A DNA stretch of 11,039 bases from Halothiobacillus neapolitanus (lineage in GTDB: Bacteria; Pseudomonadota; Gammaproteobacteria; Halothiobacillales; Halothiobacillaceae): positions 1-11,039 of the forward strand of contig DYMR01000056.1 of NCBI GenBank assembly GCA_020721485.1, given 5' to 3'. Below the pieces are notes generated by a model. It saw only the letters and a list, made by a program, of their open reading frames with translations, ran no database searches and had not been told where the DNA came from. Positions 8,748-11,039 of this stretch are shown here, one piece after another. The translations under genes and the position numbers were made by a program. How positions within the stretch are numbered: position 1 is the first letter of the stretch; each line of letters opens with the position of its first letter.

Positions 8748-10091
8748 ATGGCAATACCGGCAGACACCATCGCCGCCATTGCCACCGCCCCAGGACGCGG
8801 CGGGGTAGGGATTGTGCGAATATCCGGCACTAAAGCAAAAGCCATCGCACAGGCCATAGCCGGAAAACTACCCCCTGAACGCTACGCCCGACACACCACA
8901 TTCCGCACACCAGATAATCAAGAACCCATCGACGATGGATTATTGATCGTCTTCAGCGCGCCGCATTCCTACACTGGCGAAGATATCATCGAATTGCAGG
9001 GTCACGGTGGCTCTGTGGTATTGGATATTCTCCTAAAAACCTGCCTAAACCAAGGCGCCCGGCTGGCCAAACCCGGCGAATTTACCGAACGCGCCTTTCT
9101 CAATGGTCGAATGGATTTGACTCAAGCGGAAGCCGTTGCCGATTTAATTGATGCGAGCAACACCGCCGCCGTGCGCGCGGCACAAAATACCCTCCAAGGA
9201 AAATTCGGCCAACAAGTCGATCAAGTCGTCCGTGGACTCATCGATCTACGGATATACATCGAATCCGCGCTAGATTTTGCCGAAGAAGAAATCGATTTTT
9301 TATCCGATCATCGCCTAATTCAACAAATGCAGGCGTTAAGCCAAAGAATAGAAACGCTCTTGGCGGATACCCAGCAAGGCATCCTGCTGCGAGACGGCAT
9401 TAAGCTGGCCATTGTGGGCGCACCCAACGCGGGGAAATCCAGCCTATTAAACCAAATGACTGGCGAAGATTTGGCCATTGTTACCCCCATTCCGGGTACC
9501 ACACGCGATGTGCTTCGCGCCGCCATTCATCTCGATGGATTACCTATTCACCTCATCGATACAGCGGGAATCCGCGATAGCGAAGATCCCATTGAACAAG
9601 AAGGCATCCGCCGAGCCCGAAAAGAAATGGAACACGCGCACATTATCCTCTGGTTGCACGATGACCAACAGGATGATGACACCGCTCCAGTAATCCACTT
9701 ACCCACTGGAACACCCGTCCTTCATATCCGCAACAAAATTGATCTAACGGGAAAAACACCCGGATTTAATGCAGAAAATAAGGATTATGCAATCAGTGCA
9801 AAAACGGGAGAGGGAATATCCTCCGTCAAATGCGCCATCAAAAATCTCGCCGGAGTCAGTTCCGTACAGGATAGTGGGCAATTTCTGGCACGAAGACGCC
9901 ACCTGGATGCCCTCAACGAAGCAATGCACGAGTTACAGACCGCGCAAAAAACCCTAGAGACTACACAGGCTGGCGAATTGTGCGCCGAATCTCTACGGCG
10001 CACCCAGATCGCCCTAGAAGGCATCACCGGCCGCTATACCTCAGATGACCTCCTCGGCGAAATATTTGGTGCTTTCTGTATTGGTAAATAA
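8748..10091 (+). CDS. mnmE: tRNA uridine-5-carboxymethylaminomethyl(34) synthesis GTPase MnmE
   Basis: MnmE, with MnmG, builds the (carboxymethyl)aminomethyl group on U34 of tRNAs reading split codon boxes, using GTP, methylene-tetrahydrofolate and FAD chemistry. The 447-residue product is near the usual ~454. Seen: the N-terminal folate-binding domain beginning DTIAAIATAPGRGGVGIVRISG; helical domain; the inserted G domain with G1 GAPNAGKS (224-231), G2 GTTRD (250-254), G3 DTAG (271-274), G4 NKID (329-332) and SAKTG; and the C-terminal FCIGK with catalytic Cys444. The frame opens earlier, at 8685, but the ATG at 8748 gives the conserved N-terminus and has AGGG just upstream, overlapping the yidC stop. 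It is the last gene of the rpmH run. Codon use near its end is slightly more AT-rich, and composition falls sharply after its stop. Confidence 0.98.
   Translation: MAIPADTIAAIATAPGRGGVGIVRISGTKAKAIAQAIAGKLPPERYARHTTFRTPDNQEPIDDGLLIVFSAPHSYTGEDIIELQGHGGSVVLDILLKTCLNQGARLAKPGEFTERAFLNGRMDLTQAEAVADLIDASNTAAVRAAQNTLQGKFGQQVDQVVRGLIDLRIYIESALDFAEEEIDFLSDHRLIQQMQALSQRIETLLADTQQGILLRDGIKLAIVGAPNAGKSSLLNQMTGEDLAIVTPIPGTTRDVLRAAIHLDGLPIHLIDTAGIRDSEDPIEQEGIRRARKEMEHAHIILWLHDDQQDDDTAPVIHLPTGTPVLHIRNKIDLTGKTPGFNAENKDYAISAKTGEGISSVKCAIKNLAGVSSVQDSGQFLARRRHLDALNEAMHELQTAQKTLETTQAGELCAESLRRTQIALEGITGRYTSDDLLGEIFGAFCIGK
10074..10091 (+). other. attB-like 18-mer at the mnmE 3' end
   Basis: The last six codons read TTCTGTATTGGTAAATAA. 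From memory, the attachment core of Salmonella genomic island 1 at the 3' end of mnmE (trmE/thdF) is TTCTGTATTGGTAAGTAA, which differs by one base. The site encodes the conserved FCIGK end, so resemblance comes partly from protein conservation. I saw no second copy, integrase gene or other island part in the window, so it is only a potential or former site. Confidence 0.5.
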
Positions 10092-10151
10092 ACCCCGACA
10101 AACACAGCCAACAACCCTAAGTAAAAGCATCTCAAAGCCACCATAAAAAAC

Positions 10152-10160
10152 TGTGGATAA
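10152..10160 (-). other. Perfect DnaA box (minus orientation)
   Basis: TGTGGATAA on the plus strand is the exact complement of TTATCCACA, the high-affinity DnaA box. It faces the second box 15 bases away in opposite orientation. Confidence 0.75.
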
Positions 10161-10175
10161 GTCCCACGCCAAAAG

Positions 10176-10184
10176 TTATCCACA
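10176..10184 (+). other. Perfect DnaA box (plus orientation)
   Basis: TTATCCACA is an exact match to the consensus. With the box at 10152-10160 it forms a 33-base inverted pair; two such matches this close are very unlikely by chance. Confidence 0.75.
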
Positions 10185-10293
10185 ATTCGTACAGCAACTT
10201 TAACAAGCACTCTCGATTCAGATGCACAGGAAAAAATTCTCCAACATGATGAAAGTACAATAAATTTTGAAACAACCCACACTTCCACAGCCC

Positions 10294-10311
10294 TCATCAT
10301 CTTCATCATCA
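10294..10311 (+). repeat. Short direct repeat TCATCATCT-TCATCATCA
   Basis: Two 9-base copies differing only in the last base lie within a strongly C-over-G stretch (18 C, 3 G in 10261-10320) of the candidate origin. The function is unknown; it could be part of the unwinding region or plain low-complexity DNA. Confidence 0.5.
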
Positions 10312-10415
10312 ATAGAATTAAAACATTATTTAGATGATAGGCTAGGCACAAAACGCGCATAAGACCAACCTTGTCAAAAACAGTAATAGCAAAATTTTAG
10401 TTCTGAGAAAAGGCA

Positions 10416-11039
10416 ATGAATCAACGCGATAAATTATTCGATACGGAACAAACCCCAGAACCTTTTCGATTCAATGAATCGGTCGCTGCGGTTTTTCCTG
10501 ATATGATTCAACGATCAGTTCCAGGTTATGAATTTTGTCTTTCTCAAATTGAGAAAATTACCAAAAAATTCGTTCAATCAAACAGCAATGTCTATGATCT
10601 TGGTTGTTCATTGGGTGCCATTACGCTCACCCTTCGTTCAGGTATTATTCAAGCTCCATCGAATAGCAATATTGAAATTCATGCCATTGATTCATCTCAT
10701 GCAATGATCGAAAGAGCTAAAAATCATATTCAAGCCTTCTCGCCGAGTGTTTCAATTAATCTACAGTGCGAAGACATACTCAATGTTGAAATTAGAAATT
10801 CCTCTTTGATTGTTCTTGCCTACACCCTTCAATTTATTCCACAAGAAAAAAGAACGGATTTACTTAAGAATATCTATCAAGGACTTTTACCTAATGGTGC
10901 ATTTATTCTGATTGACAAGATACATGAGATAGATCCTATCATGCAGGATATTTCTACTGATCTCCATCATGAATTCAAAAGAAATAATGGATATTCTGAT
11001 TTAGAAATATCAAAAAAAAGGCAAGCTTTGGAAAATGTG
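10416..11039 (+). CDS. cmoA: Carboxy-S-adenosyl-L-methionine synthase CmoA, 3' end cut by window edge
   Basis: CmoA converts S-adenosylmethionine and prephenate to carboxy-SAM, which CmoB uses to make 5-oxyacetyl (cmo5) uridine at tRNA position 34. The 208 codons present have no stop; E. coli CmoA has 247 residues, so about 40 are missing. Seen: the family N-terminus MNQRDKLF, VFPDMIQRSVPGY at 26-38, SAM-binding motif I VYDLGCSLGAITL at 59-71, AIDSSHAMIERAK at 90-102, TLQFIP at 137-142, IYQGLLPNGA at 153-162, and HHEFKRNNGYSDLEISKKRQALENV, where Arg202 corresponds to the substrate-binding Arg199 of E. coli. GAG lies 8 bases before the ATG; AGG is only 2 bases away. Base composition is about 35% G+C, far below mnmE, and codons favour A/T endings. 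cmoB would be expected next, outside the window. Confidence 0.96.
   Translation, partial: MNQRDKLFDTEQTPEPFRFNESVAAVFPDMIQRSVPGYEFCLSQIEKITKKFVQSNSNVYDLGCSLGAITLTLRSGIIQAPSNSNIEIHAIDSSHAMIERAKNHIQAFSPSVSINLQCEDILNVEIRNSSLIVLAYTLQFIPQEKRTDLLKNIYQGLLPNGAFILIDKIHEIDPIMQDISTDLHHEFKRNNGYSDLEISKKRQALENV

Larger units (their letters stand above)
10092..10415. other. AT-rich non-coding region, candidate replication origin (oriC)
   Basis: No credible gene lies in these 324 bases. G+C is about 37% by hand count over 10081-10440, against about 55% in mnmE. It holds two perfect, inverted DnaA boxes, two weaker ones with two mismatches each (AGATGCACA at 10220-10228, CTAGGCACA at 10342-10350), and AT-rich stretches around 10229-10270 and 10311-10340 that could be unwinding DNA. 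The place just downstream of mnmE is where oriC lies in Vibrio-like gammaproteobacteria. Against it: few boxes, no GATC cluster, and no E. coli-type AT-rich 13-mers. It also must contain the cmoA promoter and any mnmE terminator; I see neither clearly. Confidence 0.5.

Noticed and set aside
10034..10360. Minus-strand open frame of 108 codons with an AAGG 8 bases before its ATG
   Set aside because: It overlaps the mnmE 3' end and both DnaA boxes, its product is an unrecognised hydrophobic sequence, and AT-rich DNA readily gives such frames.
10371..10399. TTGTCA as a -35 element for cmoA
   Set aside because: No acceptable -10 sequence lies 16-18 bases downstream, so I could not support a promoter call.

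Overview
This window is the chromosomal dnaA neighbourhood of a gammaproteobacterium. The support is the gene order gyrB-recF-dnaN-dnaA on the minus strand diverging from rpmH-rnpA-yidD-yidC-mnmE on the plus strand, a long GyrB that reads into the insert typical of the ~800-residue proteobacterial form, and a CmoA homologue. I cannot name the genus from sequence alone.

Minus strand, 1-5857: dnaA, dnaN, recF and gyrB follow each other with gaps of 52, 37 and 39 bases, so they probably form one replication/repair operon: initiator, sliding clamp, gap-repair loader and gyrase B subunit. gyrB runs off the left edge and lacks its C-terminal part. The 240-base divergent region (5858-6097) carries a good sigma70-type promoter for rpmH (TTGACT-17-TTTAAT), a candidate extended -10 promoter for dnaA, and a perfect 15-base inverted repeat over the latter. 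It has no consensus DnaA box.

Plus strand, 6098-10091: rpmH (L34), rnpA (RNase P protein), yidD, yidC (membrane insertase) and mnmE (tRNA wobble-uridine GTPase) are tightly packed, with gaps of 4, 9 and 7 bases and a 19-base overlap. They link ribosome and tRNA production to membrane-protein insertion. YidD has an unusual repeat-encoded C-terminal tail.

Right end, 10092-11039: just after the mnmE stop, G+C falls from about 55% to about 35-37% by hand count. The 324-base non-coding stretch holds two perfect, inverted DnaA boxes and is my best candidate for oriC, in the same place (downstream of mnmE) as in Vibrio-like gammaproteobacteria. An AT-rich cmoA, cut by the window edge, follows where mnmG would usually be expected. 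The last 18 bases of mnmE match, with one difference as I recall it, the attachment site used by SGI1-type genomic islands, which may relate to the composition change.

Most of the window is ordinary core genome. The parts worth a second look are the mnmE-cmoA junction, the operator-like repeat at dnaA, and the YidD tail. I see no clearly new biological system.
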